Shown one piece after another: positions 53,580-62,780 of a DNA stretch of 64,000 nucleotides. A program made the position numbers and the translations under genes. Under the pieces are notes generated by a model. That model saw only the letters and a list, made by a program, of their open reading frames with translations, had not been told where the DNA came from and made no database searches. Positions within the stretch are counted from its first letter, which is position 1, and every line of letters begins with the position of its first letter. Source of the DNA: Deltaproteobacteria bacterium (GTDB lineage: Bacteria > Desulfobacterota > GWC2-55-46); the NCBI GenBank assembly GCA_016177845.1, contig JACOUO010000008.1, positions 1-64,000 on the forward strand, read 5' to 3'.

Positions 53580-54800
53580 CTAATCGTCTGTTCCGCCGCC
53601 CCAGACCGTATGCCTCAGCTTCCAGGCGCCATTCTCATTTTTCCAAAGATGCGGTGACCTGAAGTTATCGCACAGTTCAATGAACCGTTCGGATTTCACT
53701 CCGATATAATCCATGACCTCATTGAAATACCTGCCTGGAAACTCGCCATCGAACCTCTTTACAAGCGACACACCCTCTTCCCTGATCAAGTGCCTGTTCC
53801 TTATCTCCTGCGAGGCATCATATGTCGCCCTTCCTATGCCGAATTTTATGTATGTTGTATAGTAATGAAGGTCATCAATCTTGTCATCGATACTGTTGTA
53901 CTTGCTGTATGTGCCCTGGGTCCTGAAGGGCCGCGCCTGAAAGTTAGTATGCTCAACCGCATAGTAGTAGCACTCCTGCGGCACCCATTTGAGGTAATAA
54001 CCCAGATAGTGAACTTCAAGCTGCAATTTCTCTATCTCACTCGAGTCAGCAGGCAGGAATACAGTTAGGTCTGAAAGCTCCAGCCCGTACTGGTCAAGAA
54101 GCTTTGGAATGGGAACTCCCCCGAGGTAAATCTCAGCGAGATTTTTCATGGTATAGTAGGATTTATCACGGAGCGAGCTTGTGTTGTCGGCTATCGGATT
54201 CCCGTACTCGGCCTCGTTCTCGCCATAGAATATAAGCGGGATTCCATAAAGGGCAGCCAGCTTCGGGGCAAGGTTTTTCTGTCCGAGTATGAAAGTCTGA
54301 AACGGGTGGAGAAGGTTTTCTATCGAAAGCCTTGTAAGGAGCTTCATCACCTTTCCATTTTGTTTCAAGGTAATATTATCGAAGCCCCCGACCTCAATCC
54401 AGTTTTTGAAGTTATTGTAGCCATAATCCGTATAGAGTATCGGCGGCCATGTCACTGTAAGCGGATGCATGCCATATTTATACTTAAGCACATGGGCCGC
54501 GTAGACGCTGTCCTTGCCGCCGCTTCCGGGCACAATGCAGTCGTATCTTCCGTCTTTGCGTCTATGCCTATCAAGGAGTTTAAGAAGCTCAGCCTCCCTT
54601 GTCTTCCAGTCTATCAACTCCTTTTTCTCCGCGAACCTGCATGCGTCACACACCCCTTCATCATCGAAGTGCATGCACCTGTGCTTTTTGTCCGGCGCAT
54701 GCCGGAACTCTATGCTGGAGCCGGGCCTCTGGTTTGATATCACGCACCTCTTGCAGAATCTCACTTCATTGGGCAGCCCGTATTTTGCCTCTAATTTCAT
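53580..54800 (-). CDS. N-acetyl sugar amidotransferase (WbpG/PseA family)
   Basis: This ATP-pyrophosphatase-type enzyme converts an acetamido group on a sugar to acetamidino, using ammonia from HisH through HisF. The 406-residue protein has zinc-like cysteines ('FCKRCVISNQRPG', 'DDEGVCDACRFAEKK'), the PP-loop 'CIVPGSGGKDSVYAAHVLKYKYGMHPLTVTW' and 'ENEAEYGNP'. hisH follows with a 4-bp overlap and then hisF, the same trio as in Pseudomonas WbpG-HisH2-HisF2. The target here could be legionaminic acid or its precursor. Confidence 0.92.
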   Translation of the reverse strand: MKLEAKYGLPNEVRFCKRCVISNQRPGSSIEFRHAPDKKHRCMHFDDEGVCDACRFAEKKELIDWKTREAELLKLLDRHRRKDGRYDCIVPGSGGKDSVYAAHVLKYKYGMHPLTVTWPPILYTDYGYNNFKNWIEVGGFDNITLKQNGKVMKLLTRLSIENLLHPFQTFILGQKNLAPKLAALYGIPLIFYGENEAEYGNPIADNTSSLRDKSYYTMKNLAEIYLGGVPIPKLLDQYGLELSDLTVFLPADSSEIEKLQLEVHYLGYYLKWVPQECYYYAVEHTNFQARPFRTQGTYSKYNSIDDKIDDLHYYTTYIKFGIGRATYDASQEIRNRHLIREEGVSLVKRFDGEFPGRYFNEVMDYIGVKSERFIELCDNFRSPHLWKNENGAWKLRHTVWGGGTDD

Positions 54801-55465
54801 ACCATGCTCCTTTTATTGTTTATGACCGTCTCCGCCCAGTTCCTGTATATCATCACGCCCATTTTCGAGCTTTTTTCCGGATGGAACTGAAAGGCTGAGA
54901 TATTCCTCCATGAGATTCCGGAACAGTACCTGTGCCCCTCATAGTCGGTCTCGCAAAGGACGGCTTCGGAAAGAGACGGAACAGCATAATACGAATGGAC
55001 AAAATACATATAGGTGCCATCGCCTATGCCTTTAAGAGAAGAACTGTCCCATCCGCCGGAATCAGTTTTAAATATCCTGTTCCATCCGACCTGCGGCACC
55101 TTTATTTTTTTATTCCCAATGTCCCGAAACCTTACCACCGGCCCGCTGATTATGCCCAAGCCCTTATGACTTCCGAACTCTTCGCTCTCGGACATCAGCA
55201 GCTGCATACCAAGGCATATGCCTAAAAGCGGTTTGCCGCTTGCGGCAAACTCCATTATCGCGGATATAAGCCCAAGCCTTTCAAGGCTCTCCATCGCATC
55301 TCCAAAGGCTCCCACCCCCGGCAGTATAAGCGCATCGGCTCCTGTTGTCTCGTAAGGGTCAGAGGTTATCTTCGGAGTTAAGCCGGAGGCCTCGCACGCA
55401 AGCTTTATACTGAACAGATTTCCCAGCCCGAAATCCACTATCGCCACTTTTGGATTTTCAATCAT
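54797..55465 (-). CDS. hisH: HisH-type glutamine amidotransferase
   Basis: A 222-residue class I glutaminase that releases ammonia. The nucleophile elbow is 'PLLGICLGMQLLMSESEEFG' and the catalytic pair is in 'SAFQFHPEKSSKMGV'. The N-terminal 'VAIVDFGLGNLFSIKLACEASG' is canonical. As no other his genes are present and the amidotransferase is adjacent, it probably serves glycan amidination rather than histidine synthesis. Confidence 0.93.
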   Translation of the reverse strand: MIENPKVAIVDFGLGNLFSIKLACEASGLTPKITSDPYETTGADALILPGVGAFGDAMESLERLGLISAIMEFAASGKPLLGICLGMQLLMSESEEFGSHKGLGIISGPVVRFRDIGNKKIKVPQVGWNRIFKTDSGGWDSSSLKGIGDGTYMYFVHSYYAVPSLSEAVLCETDYEGHRYCSGISWRNISAFQFHPEKSSKMGVMIYRNWAETVINNKRSMV

Positions 55466-55477
55466 GCTCTCATTCCT

Positions 55478-56329
55478 TTATACGCGGCATTCAAGCTCAT
55501 TTGAGCGCAGCAGGCCCTTTATCTCCCGAAGTCCTGCCGATTTTATCTTTGAGAAGGATTTATTGCTCTTAAGGAATTCGGTATTGCCCTCCTCTTGAGC
55601 TGATTCAGCGGCCCCGCCATTTTTTATGAAATCGTAATGCAGCACTGATGCGACCGCTACGGCATCTGCCTTACCCTCCAATATGACCCGCGCTATGTCA
55701 TCAGGCTTTCCCGCGCCGCCGCAGGCTATAACAGGTATTGAAACTGCCTCTGATACCATTCGTGTGAGACCTATGTCGAAGCCTGTCCCGGTACCTTCTT
55801 TATCTATTGAAGTCAGGACGATTTCTCCCGCCCCAAGCTCCTCTACCTTTTTTGCCCAGCCAAGCACCTCAATGCCGCAATACTCCCTGCCGTTATCCGT
55901 ATAGGCAAGATAGCTTCCATCGGGTTGCCTTATAGCCTCTATTGATACGACTATTGTTGATGAGCCGAACTTCCTTGATGCCTCTTTTATGAAGATAGGG
56001 TTCCTTATCGCCCCCGTATTAAGCGAAACCTTATCAGCCCCGGCCCTCAATACTTCTTTTATGTCCTCAAGGGTCCTGATGCCGCCTCCTACACTAAGAG
56101 GTATAAAGGCTTCACGGGCTGTCCTTGAGATTATCTCCTTGAGGCTGTTCCTTTCATAGAGGCTTGCCACCACATCCATGTACATGAGCTCATCAGCCCC
56201 GCTCTCGTAGTAGTGCCTTGCGAAACTTTCCGGCCTCCCAAGGACCCTCAGGCCCTCCAGATGTATGCCCTTTACAAGGTTCGGCCCTTTTATATCAAGC
56301 CGCGGAATTATTCTTACCGTCTTGGACAA
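55478..56329 (-). CDS. hisF: HisF-type cyclase paralogue
   Basis: A 283-residue TIM barrel, longer than the usual ~253. Asp12 ('[20 protein letters not shown]') and the second catalytic Asp region '[18 protein letters not shown]' are present, with '[18 protein letters not shown]' and '[12 protein letters not shown]'. The C-terminal extra ~40 residues are polar and specific to this type. It likely channels ammonia from HisH to the sugar amidotransferase. It precedes hisH by 12 bp. Confidence 0.92.
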   Translation of the reverse strand: MSKTVRIIPRLDIKGPNLVKGIHLEGLRVLGRPESFARHYYESGADELMYMDVVASLYERNSLKEIISRTAREAFIPLSVGGGIRTLEDIKEVLRAGADKVSLNTGAIRNPIFIKEASRKFGSSTIVVSIEAIRQPDGSYLAYTDNGREYCGIEVLGWAKKVEELGAGEIVLTSIDKEGTGTGFDIGLTRMVSEAVSIPVIACGGAGKPDDIARVILEGKADAVAVASVLHYDFIKNGGAAESAQEEGNTEFLKSNKSFSKIKSAGLREIKGLLRSNELECRV

Positions 56330-57027
56330 AGTTCAACCTTTTCCCTTAAAAGCATCTCGACTATCCTGAAATCGAGATGGTCATCAATATCCACGGATCT
56401 TTCCCTCGGCATCCTGTAGATTCCGGTCCTCTCCAGAAATGTGGATTTTTTTTCCTTTAACGCGTCCTTCATCCATATGTAGATAGAGGAGTTCATATCA
56501 TAAACCTCAGGGGCTGACTGCCTTGTTATGAAGTTACCCGGTTTTATGAGCGCTACCCTGCCGCCGCGAACCTCTACCATGTTGAAGTAAGGATTCCTAT
56601 GGGCATCGGTAACGGAGAAGATGCTCTGTGAGCCTGAGTCGACCAAAAGCTCAATGCAATTGTCAACATCCTCCGGGCTCCGCAAAGGGGTAGTCACATG
56701 AAGAAGCGCAAGCACTGTAAAAGGGTCTCCCTCAGATTCCATCCAGCTTATGGCATGGAGGAGAACATCAATGGTGCCGCTTGCATCGGTTGCAAGCTCT
56801 TTTGGCCGCATGAACGGCACCTCAGCACCGTATTTTAAAGCAATCTCCGCTATGGCCTTGTCCTCGGTAGAGACTATGACCCTGTCGATGTATCCGGAGC
56901 TTTTTGCGTGCTCTATCGAATACGCGATCAAAGGCTTTCCCAAAAGCTCTTTTATATTTTTTCCGGGCAGCCCTTTTGAGCCGCCTCTTGCCGGAATGAC
57001 ACAGACTATCCTGTTATCCCTGTACAC
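56314..57027 (-). CDS. cytidylyltransferase, CMP-legionaminate/NeuAc synthetase type (copy 3)
   Basis: A 237-residue NeuA/LegF-type enzyme with a standard CTP loop 'VIPARGGSKGLPGKNIKELLGKPLIAYSIEHA', 'VIVSTEDKAIAEIALKYGAEVPFMRP', 'ALLHVTTPLRSPEDVDNCIELL' and 'RSVDIDDHLDFRIVEMLL'. Of the three copies this is the most canonical. It lies among the nonulosonic-acid genes, so it most likely activates the nine-carbon acid made by the NeuB homologue. It overlaps the oxidoreductase gene by 14 bp. Confidence 0.9.
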   Translation of the reverse strand: MYRDNRIVCVIPARGGSKGLPGKNIKELLGKPLIAYSIEHAKSSGYIDRVIVSTEDKAIAEIALKYGAEVPFMRPKELATDASGTIDVLLHAISWMESEGDPFTVLALLHVTTPLRSPEDVDNCIELLVDSGSQSIFSVTDAHRNPYFNMVEVRGGRVALIKPGNFITRQSAPEVYDMNSSIYIWMKDALKEKKSTFLERTGIYRMPRERSVDIDDHLDFRIVEMLLREKVELCPRR

Positions 57028-57988
57028 TTGAATCCTCCAACAACCTGAGCGCGGCTATGCCGTCTTTGATGCAAACATCAGGTTCCCTGCCATTTTCAAT
57101 TACATCGATGAAATGCAGGATTTCATCAAGATAGGTGCTGTTGAGGTCGAACATATCAGCGCTGTCGATAATAGCGCGGCCATCTTCACCGGTAATGCTC
57201 ATCTGTTTACGCACGAGGTCGCACTCAAGCATGCCTTTGCTCCCATCTATCCGTATCATCCTTTTCTTCTCCGCCTGCAGGTAATCAAGATGGACGCTGC
57301 AGACAAAACCGCTTTTATAGCTGTATATGCCCTCGAAGACATCCTCTGAATTTATTTCAAGCGCGCCGGAATAAGACCTGACTACCTTCCATTCGACAGG
57401 GTCGCCAAAAAGCATGCGCATGTAGTCCAGTTCATGCGAAAGGTCCAGGCCCACCCCGCCCCCTCGCGCGCTGCTCGCGCTATATGAACGCCTATAGTCG
57501 TCACAAGGCCTCCACTGGGGCAGATATTGGCCAGCCTCTATCCTTGAGAAATACAGTTTGCCAAGCCTTCCGGTCTTCAATTCCTCTCTTATCCGCCTTA
57601 TGGCGCCCATGAACCTGAAGTTATAAGCAATAAAAGCCTTGAGCCCTTTCTTCCTTACAAGCTCCTCAAGGACATTGATGCCTTCCACGGTATGCGAAAG
57701 AGGCTTTTCTATGAAAAGGCTTAAGCCCCTGCCTGCCAGCAAAACAGAGGTTTCGATATGCCTGCCGGTCTCATTTGCCACAATCGCGAAATCAAAACCA
57801 TTGCGATTGTCGGACTTTCTGGAGACGACATCCTCAAGCGAGCTTACGAACCGCACCCTTGGGTCTTGCACCGGAACAATCCCTGCATGGCTTGTGCATA
57901 TAGTTACTGCCCTGACCTTTTTCAGCTTAAGGAGGTTATCTAAATGCCTCCTGCCCGCTGAACCGTATCCGACAACAACGATGTTCAT
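57014..57988 (-). CDS. Gfo/Idh/MocA-family oxidoreductase
   Basis: The 324-residue protein begins with a Rossmann fold ('NIVVVGYGSAGRRHLDNLLKLK') and has the family 'FIEKPLSH' catalytic-lysine motif near residue 92. 'GGGVGLDLSHELDYMRMLFGD' (catalytic Asp/His region) follows. These NAD(P) enzymes oxidise or reduce sugar hydroxyls. A homologue (PtmF/LegX-like position) is often found in legionaminic clusters. The precise step is not known from sequence. Confidence 0.88.
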   Translation of the reverse strand: MNIVVVGYGSAGRRHLDNLLKLKKVRAVTICTSHAGIVPVQDPRVRFVSSLEDVVSRKSDNRNGFDFAIVANETGRHIETSVLLAGRGLSLFIEKPLSHTVEGINVLEELVRKKGLKAFIAYNFRFMGAIRRIREELKTGRLGKLYFSRIEAGQYLPQWRPCDDYRRSYSASSARGGGVGLDLSHELDYMRMLFGDPVEWKVVRSYSGALEINSEDVFEGIYSYKSGFVCSVHLDYLQAEKKRMIRIDGSKGMLECDLVRKQMSITGEDGRAIIDSADMFDLNSTYLDEILHFIDVIENGREPDVCIKDGIAALRLLEDSSVQG

Positions 57989-58014
57989 TCTTTAAAAAAC
58001 CCTCTAAAAAACCT

Positions 58015-58797
58015 TCAAATAGTAAAACCGCCGTCCACAATTATATTCTGTCCCGTTACATACGAAGATGCGTTGGAGGCAAGGAATACTACAGCCCCGA
58101 CAATATCGCCGGGCGAAGCCATTCTCCCAAGCGGTACCTTGCTGCAATACTTCTGCGTGAACTCCTCGGCTTGATTATCAAAAACCCCGCCCGGAGATAC
58201 CGAATTCGCACGCACATTATATCTTCCGTAATAAGCTGCTATATACCTTGTAAACCCTATTATTCCTGCTTTTATCGCGGAATATGCAGCCGGCATCGTC
58301 ATATCGGTGCCTTCGTATATCGAAAAGTCAGGGGCCGAGACGCCGTATATTGAGCCCAAATTAATGATACTTCCTCCGCCCTTTTCTTTCATCAGCTCTG
58401 CGGCAACACGGGATGTCAGGAAGTACCCACCGAGGTGATTATTCATGTTCTCCTTCCAGGAGGAAAATCTTACTGCCTCAAGCTTTGCGCCCCAATCCCG
58501 TGTCCTTGGATAAGCGCAGTTTACAAGGGCATCGAGCCTGCCGTACTTTTTTACCACCTTTGTCATAACTGCTTTTACAGAGGTTTCTGAACTTATATCG
58601 AGCGTGAAGAAATCATAGCCGCTTCTTCTAAGCCCGGCTGTCTTCGCCGTCTCAAGGTCGGCGACGATTATCTTAGCCCCATGGTCGCCCAGACCCTTTA
58701 CCAAATCCCTGCCTATGAGGCCGCATCCGCCTGTTATGACAGTGACTTTATTCGCACATGAGAATAATTCCTTATACATCCGCCTCCCTTGATTCAA
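58015..58797 (-). CDS. short-chain dehydrogenase/reductase (PtmA-like)
   Basis: Classical SDR: 'VTVITGGCGLIGRDLVKGLGDHGAKIIVADLE' for NAD(P), 'ALVNCAYPRT', Ser in 'SIINLGSIYGV', 'PAAYSAIKAGIIGFTRYIAAYY' (Tyr-x3-Lys), and the C-terminal 'SNASSYVTGQNIIVDGGFTI'. The start may be ATG 58779 (MYKELFSC) rather than 58797. Placement next to the PtmE-like nucleotidyltransferase matches PtmA of Campylobacter flagellin glycan loci. Confidence 0.88.
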   Translation of the reverse strand: MNQGRRMYKELFSCANKVTVITGGCGLIGRDLVKGLGDHGAKIIVADLETAKTAGLRRSGYDFFTLDISSETSVKAVMTKVVKKYGRLDALVNCAYPRTRDWGAKLEAVRFSSWKENMNNHLGGYFLTSRVAAELMKEKGGGSIINLGSIYGVSAPDFSIYEGTDMTMPAAYSAIKAGIIGFTRYIAAYYGRYNVRANSVSPGGVFDNQAEEFTQKYCSKVPLGRMASPGDIVGAVVFLASNASSYVTGQNIIVDGGFTI

Positions 58798-59857
58798 GCT
58801 GTTTTATGCTAAGCCTGTACTCGTCCCAATGCCCTATGTCAAACCACTTGCCCCAGTGCGGAAATACGCTTACCTTATCCAGATACTTTTCCTTTGCCTT
58901 TAATATCAGCTCATCCATGTTCATGAATGAGTTCTCGTCAAGAAAGCCAAGCACCTCAGGTTCAAGGACATATGTTCCCGTGTTTATGAAGAGGTCAAAC
59001 TTCGGTTTTTCCTTCATGTCCACAAAAGAGCCGTTATTCATGTGCAGGACTCCATAAGGTATTACTACTTCCCTGTGCGAGCCTATGATGGTCATCATGT
59101 TTTTCTTTTCCTGATGCCACCTGAAAAACTCTCCATAGTCTGCCTCAAGTATGGTGTCGCAGTTTGTGACTATGAAGGTTTCCTTCAGCTTCTTTTTGAA
59201 AAGGTGAAGCCCTCCCGCAGTGCCGTAGAAATCGCCTTCATCTATGAATTCAATTTCATAGGGATGTTCATTCTCCCTGAAGTAGAGCTTTATCATCTCC
59301 TTTTTGTAATTAAGGACGAGTATAAACTTGTAGAACCCTCTTTCATGGAACCGGTCTATAATGTGCTCTATTATTGGTTTGTTCCCCACAGGTATAAGAG
59401 GCTTGGGAAGTATCTTCGTGAAGGGGTCGAGCCTCGTCCCTTTTCCTCCGGCCATTATGATTATCGGGCTCTCCTGCCGGATATTCTCCTGCCTGCCTGC
59501 TCCGTTAACGAACTCTATCCACGAAACGATATCCACAAGCTTGTGCCTGCGGTCGAGTACCGGCACATACTCGATAAAGTGCTTCTTCATAAGCTCTTTG
59601 GCTTTTTTCCTGTAATTGGGGCAGTTCTCGTTAACTGATACAAATTTTGTTCTCATGACCTCTTTTAAAGGAGAGGTCAGCTCAAGACCGTTTATTATGC
59701 CCCTTCTTATGTCACCGTCCGTAACGGTGCCAATGAGCGCATCGTTGCCGTCTACTACGAAGATTATCTTTTCACCTGCATCAGTTATTTTCTGCATTGC
59801 CTGTTTTATGGTGATATCAGGCGATATGAGCAGGGATTTAAGTTTTGCCTTCTTCAT
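58772..59857 (-). CDS. ptmE: CBS-domain nucleotidyltransferase (PtmE-like, GlcN-1-P guanylyltransferase)
   Basis: Two CBS domains occupy residues 1-120 ('MQKITDAGEKIIFVVDGNDALIGTVTDGDIRRGI', 'MKKHFIEYVPVLD'). The NTP-transferase domain starts at about 130 with 'IIIMAGGKGTRLDPFTKILPKPLIPVGNKPIIEHIIDRF'. In Campylobacter PtmE makes GDP-glucosamine, the entry point of the GDP-based legionaminic acid route. The 361-residue length and domain order agree. It overlaps the SDR gene by 8-26 bp depending on the SDR start. Confidence 0.88.
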   Translation of the reverse strand: MKKAKLKSLLISPDITIKQAMQKITDAGEKIIFVVDGNDALIGTVTDGDIRRGIINGLELTSPLKEVMRTKFVSVNENCPNYRKKAKELMKKHFIEYVPVLDRRHKLVDIVSWIEFVNGAGRQENIRQESPIIIMAGGKGTRLDPFTKILPKPLIPVGNKPIIEHIIDRFHERGFYKFILVLNYKKEMIKLYFRENEHPYEIEFIDEGDFYGTAGGLHLFKKKLKETFIVTNCDTILEADYGEFFRWHQEKKNMMTIIGSHREVVIPYGVLHMNNGSFVDMKEKPKFDLFINTGTYVLEPEVLGFLDENSFMNMDELILKAKEKYLDKVSVFPHWGKWFDIGHWDEYRLSIKQLESREADV

Positions 59858-59878
59858 CCGGAACTCCCTTTGTATGCT

Positions 59879-61066
59879 TCAAAAAGTCTCTTCGATATTT
59901 GCGCTGCCGCTCAGGTCGTTGAATCTTTTCTTTATAAGGCCCTCAATGCTTATGCATTTCAAGACCTCAACTATCTTGGCGCTCGTCTCGCCTTTCCCAT
60001 AAGGATTCTCGAGCCCGGAAAGTGAATTTCTGAACTCATCCGACAAGGCCTTTTCTATCCCCTTTTTTATAGGCTCTCTCCTGGGTTCCTTTACATCTAT
60101 GACATTGGCGGCCCTTATCCTTCCTTCCTGCCTGTTGCCGATATTGACTACAGGAAGCCCGAAAGACGGAGACTCTAAAAGACCGCTTGAAGAGTTTCCA
60201 ACCATTACAGAGGCATGCCTTAACAGGGAAAGGTATTTTAATTGGCCCAGTGAGCTGAAGCACCTTGCTTGCCTGGGGTTTTCCGCCGTAAACTCCTCAT
60301 GCTTTTTTACTATCGCCCTTCCTCCCGTATCCGCGTTGGGAAGCGTCAGGATCCAAAATACATCCTTAAATACTGCGAGCGCCGAAAGAAGCTCTTGTGC
60401 CTGTTCGCCCGCGTTGCCGGCCTCAAGCGTTGCCGGATGGAATGTTACGACCCCAAGCCTTTTATCAGCAGGAAGCCCGAGCGCCTCCGAAAGCTCCTTA
60501 CTATTCAGAAGCCTGAGCCTTCGGATGCTGTCAAGACCGGGCGCGCCAAAACAGAAGACCCTGTCCGGGGCCTCTCCCATCTGTATGACTCTTTCCCTGT
60601 ATTTTTCTGTTGCTGCGAAATGGATATGGCTTAGCTTCGTGAGGGCATGTCGTATCTGCTCATCTATGGCGCCTTCTGTAGATTCCCCGCCATGGATGTG
60701 GGCAATAGGTATCCTGAACGGCACCGAGGCGACAGCGGCGGAAAGGGACTCGAACCTGTCCCCTATAAGCAGTATGATATCGGGGCAAAGCCTCTCATAC
60801 GCGCCCGCAAAACCTATTATCCCGAGGCCCATGGAGGTGCTAATGGCTTTTTCCGTATCAGAGGAAAGCAGCATTTCTACGCGCTCAGATATGGGAAAAC
60901 CATCCTTCTCTATCTCTTGAACAGTAAGCCCGAACTCAGGGGAAAGGTGCATCCCTGTCACAATCAGCTTAAGCTCAAGCCCCGGGTCCTCGTTGATGCA
61001 TTTTATTATCCAGTAAAGCAAACCGTATTCTGCCCTGGTTCCGGTTATAACAGCTATTTTTCGCAT
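59879..61066 (-). CDS. legG: hydrolysing sugar 2-epimerase (NeuC/LegG family)
   Basis: The 395-residue protein shows 'IAVITGTRAEYGLLYWII', 'LLIGDRFESLSAAVASVPFRIPIAHIHGGE', 'EQIRHALTKLSHIHFAATEKYRERVIQMGE' and 'SVMVGNSSSGLLESPSFGLPVVNIGNRQEGR'. These are all marks of NeuC/LegG. It releases the nucleotide and inverts C2 to give the mannosamine-type precursor for NeuB/LegI. It overlaps the synthase gene by 13 bp. Confidence 0.93.
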   Translation of the reverse strand: MRKIAVITGTRAEYGLLYWIIKCINEDPGLELKLIVTGMHLSPEFGLTVQEIEKDGFPISERVEMLLSSDTEKAISTSMGLGIIGFAGAYERLCPDIILLIGDRFESLSAAVASVPFRIPIAHIHGGESTEGAIDEQIRHALTKLSHIHFAATEKYRERVIQMGEAPDRVFCFGAPGLDSIRRLRLLNSKELSEALGLPADKRLGVVTFHPATLEAGNAGEQAQELLSALAVFKDVFWILTLPNADTGGRAIVKKHEEFTAENPRQARCFSSLGQLKYLSLLRHASVMVGNSSSGLLESPSFGLPVVNIGNRQEGRIRAANVIDVKEPRREPIKKGIEKALSDEFRNSLSGLENPYGKGETSAKIVEVLKCISIEGLIKKRFNDLSGSANIEETF

Positions 61067-62088
61067 TTAGTCCTGTCAGGTATATGCACAGCTTCGTCCT
61101 TTTCGTAGTCCTTCAGGGCTTGCTGCCCTATTACGAAATCCCATAGCATCGGGCTTAGCCCGACTGCTGACCGTTTTACGGTAAGGTTGTCGTCAGCAAA
61201 CAACTCACCTGCTTTGATAAATTTCGACACGACTATCCTTTTACGCGCAACGGAGATGTTCTTTCTTTCCGAAGACGATGGTGTTTTAACTCCGCTGCCC
61301 ATTGCTTTCTCGATGTTCCTCACAGCCTTTACCATCGCCCCAAGCTCAGAGGGTTCCAGGGAGGCCTTATGGTCAGGCCCTTCCATTGCCCTATCAATGG
61401 TAAAATGCTTCTCTACTATGCTTGCGCCGAATGCAACAGCCGCTATGACCGCCTCTATGCCTGTAGTATGGTCGGAATATCCGACATCGACCCCGAACGC
61501 GTCTCTTATCGTGAGCATCGCCCTTAGGTTTACATCTTCAAACGGAGTAGGATATTCTGTATTGCAATGGAGGACAGTTATAAAGCTCTTGGGAGTCCCT
61601 TCACTGGTCAGCACATCAAGGGCAGCCTCTATTTCCCCAAGACAGGCCATACCAGTTGAGAGAATAACCTTTTTACCGAGCCTGCCTATTTTTCTTAGAT
61701 AGGGCAAATTGGTTAACTCGCCTGACGGGATTTTGAAGGTATCGAGACCAAGATTCTCAAGAAGTTCGATGCTTTTGAAATCAAAAGGTGAAGAGAGGAA
61801 TTTGATGTTGTTTTTAACGCAGCGGTCCATAAGCACCAGATGCGCCTCCCTGTCGAGCTCGAGTTTTTTAAGCATCTCAAGCTGCGACTCGGCTTTACAT
61901 GTGGTCCTTCTCTGATATTCCGCTTTTGGAGCTGAGCATGTTGCCAGCTCCTCGGCAATGAAAGTCTGGAATTTGACCGCGTCAGCCCCTGCTGTGGCAG
62001 CCTCATCAACAAGCTCAAGGGCCGTTTGAATCGAACCGTTATGATTCACTCCGGCCTCGGCTATTATGAAAGTCCTTTTTCCATTCAA
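61054..62088 (-). CDS. legI: nonulosonic acid synthase (NeuB/LegI family)
   Basis: The enzyme condenses a six-carbon amino sugar with phosphoenolpyruvate. The TIM barrel has 'IIAEAGVNHNGSIQTALELVDEAATAGADAVKFQTF', 'KFLSSPFDFKSIELLENLGLDTFKIPSGEL', 'YSDHTTGIEAVIAAVAFGASIVEKHFTIDR' and 'GPDHKASLEPSEL'. A SAF/antifreeze-like domain closes it ('RKRIVVSKFIKAGELFADDNLTVKR'). Whether the product is legionaminic, sialic or a related acid depends on the legB/legC context, which favours legionaminic type. Confidence 0.94.
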   Translation of the reverse strand: MNGKRTFIIAEAGVNHNGSIQTALELVDEAATAGADAVKFQTFIAEELATCSAPKAEYQRRTTCKAESQLEMLKKLELDREAHLVLMDRCVKNNIKFLSSPFDFKSIELLENLGLDTFKIPSGELTNLPYLRKIGRLGKKVILSTGMACLGEIEAALDVLTSEGTPKSFITVLHCNTEYPTPFEDVNLRAMLTIRDAFGVDVGYSDHTTGIEAVIAAVAFGASIVEKHFTIDRAMEGPDHKASLEPSELGAMVKAVRNIEKAMGSGVKTPSSSERKNISVARKRIVVSKFIKAGELFADDNLTVKRSAVGLSPMLWDFVIGQQALKDYEKDEAVHIPDRTKCEK

Positions 62089-62099
62089 TGCAAAATCTC

Positions 62100-62753
62100 C
62101 TATGGAAGCTTAAGCGGATAAATTTCACCGCCTGATTCGAGATACGCGCCCGGCATCCCCGGATAATCAGTTGCCTTTACCCGTCTTTTTATTTCATCAT
62201 CTGCCATATCCTTCGTAACCCGGCAAAGCTCGTCGAGTTCTTTCCTTGTATATGGCTTCCTCTTCCACTGCTCGCTGCTCTGAGGCATAGGCTCTCCGGA
62301 GAGCATGATGCGGAATATCCTCACAAATGCCGGATATATATACGCGTAGCATCTCTGCGTTACGGTATAAACCGTATCCCTGTCAAATACAGGGAAACGC
62401 TCCACATGAATGATCTTGCCTGTATCCACCTTTCTTTCCATATGATGGACTGTGATACCAAACTCCCTTTCCCCGTTATACACTGCGAAATTCGTGCATC
62501 CTATGCCGGGATACTCAGGAGGGCCTGGGTGAAAGTTTATGGCGGCTATCTTTGCATTTTTAAGCACCTCTTCAGGGACTATCCATGGGGAAATATATGA
62601 GATAACATAATCAAATTTCCTCTCCTTGAGGTGTTGAGGCAAAAGGTCTCCCCTTTGTCCAAATACTATCTCCGAACCTTCGGCATGCATCCTTACAAGC
62701 TCGGCGGCATCCTCTGAGTACGGCTTATGTTTAGCGAGAAAAAGAATTTCCAT
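62100..62753 (-). CDS. sugar N-formyltransferase (Fmt-like)
   Basis: A 217-residue formyl-transfer domain. The catalytic triad of this fold is visible: Asn and His in 'IAAINFHPGPPEYPGIGCTNFAVYNG' and Asp in 'MERKVDTGKIIHVERFPV'. It uses N10-formyl-tetrahydrofolate to formylate an amine, as WbtJ/VioF-type enzymes do on dideoxyamino sugars. It sits between LegC (which makes the 4-amine) and LegI, where an acetyltransferase (LegH) is usually found. Confidence 0.88.
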   Translation of the reverse strand: MEILFLAKHKPYSEDAAELVRMHAEGSEIVFGQRGDLLPQHLKERKFDYVISYISPWIVPEEVLKNAKIAAINFHPGPPEYPGIGCTNFAVYNGEREFGITVHHMERKVDTGKIIHVERFPVFDRDTVYTVTQRCYAYIYPAFVRIFRIMLSGEPMPQSSEQWKRKPYTRKELDELCRVTKDMADDEIKRRVKATDYPGMPGAYLESGGEIYPLKLP

Positions 62754-62780
62754 TTTATCCAGACACCCAAAATTGTAATC

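Noticed and set aside
54797-56329. hisH/hisF as part of a histidine operon
   Set aside because: No other his genes nearby except a HisC-like paralogue in a different subcluster; the amidotransferase neighbour points to glycan amidination.
59042-59638. 198-codon plus-strand frame
   Set aside because: Antisense shadow of the CBS-nucleotidyltransferase gene.
60099-60920. 273-codon plus-strand frame
   Set aside because: It lies wholly antisense to the strongly supported NeuC/LegG gene and has Ser/Pro-rich, non-family sequence.
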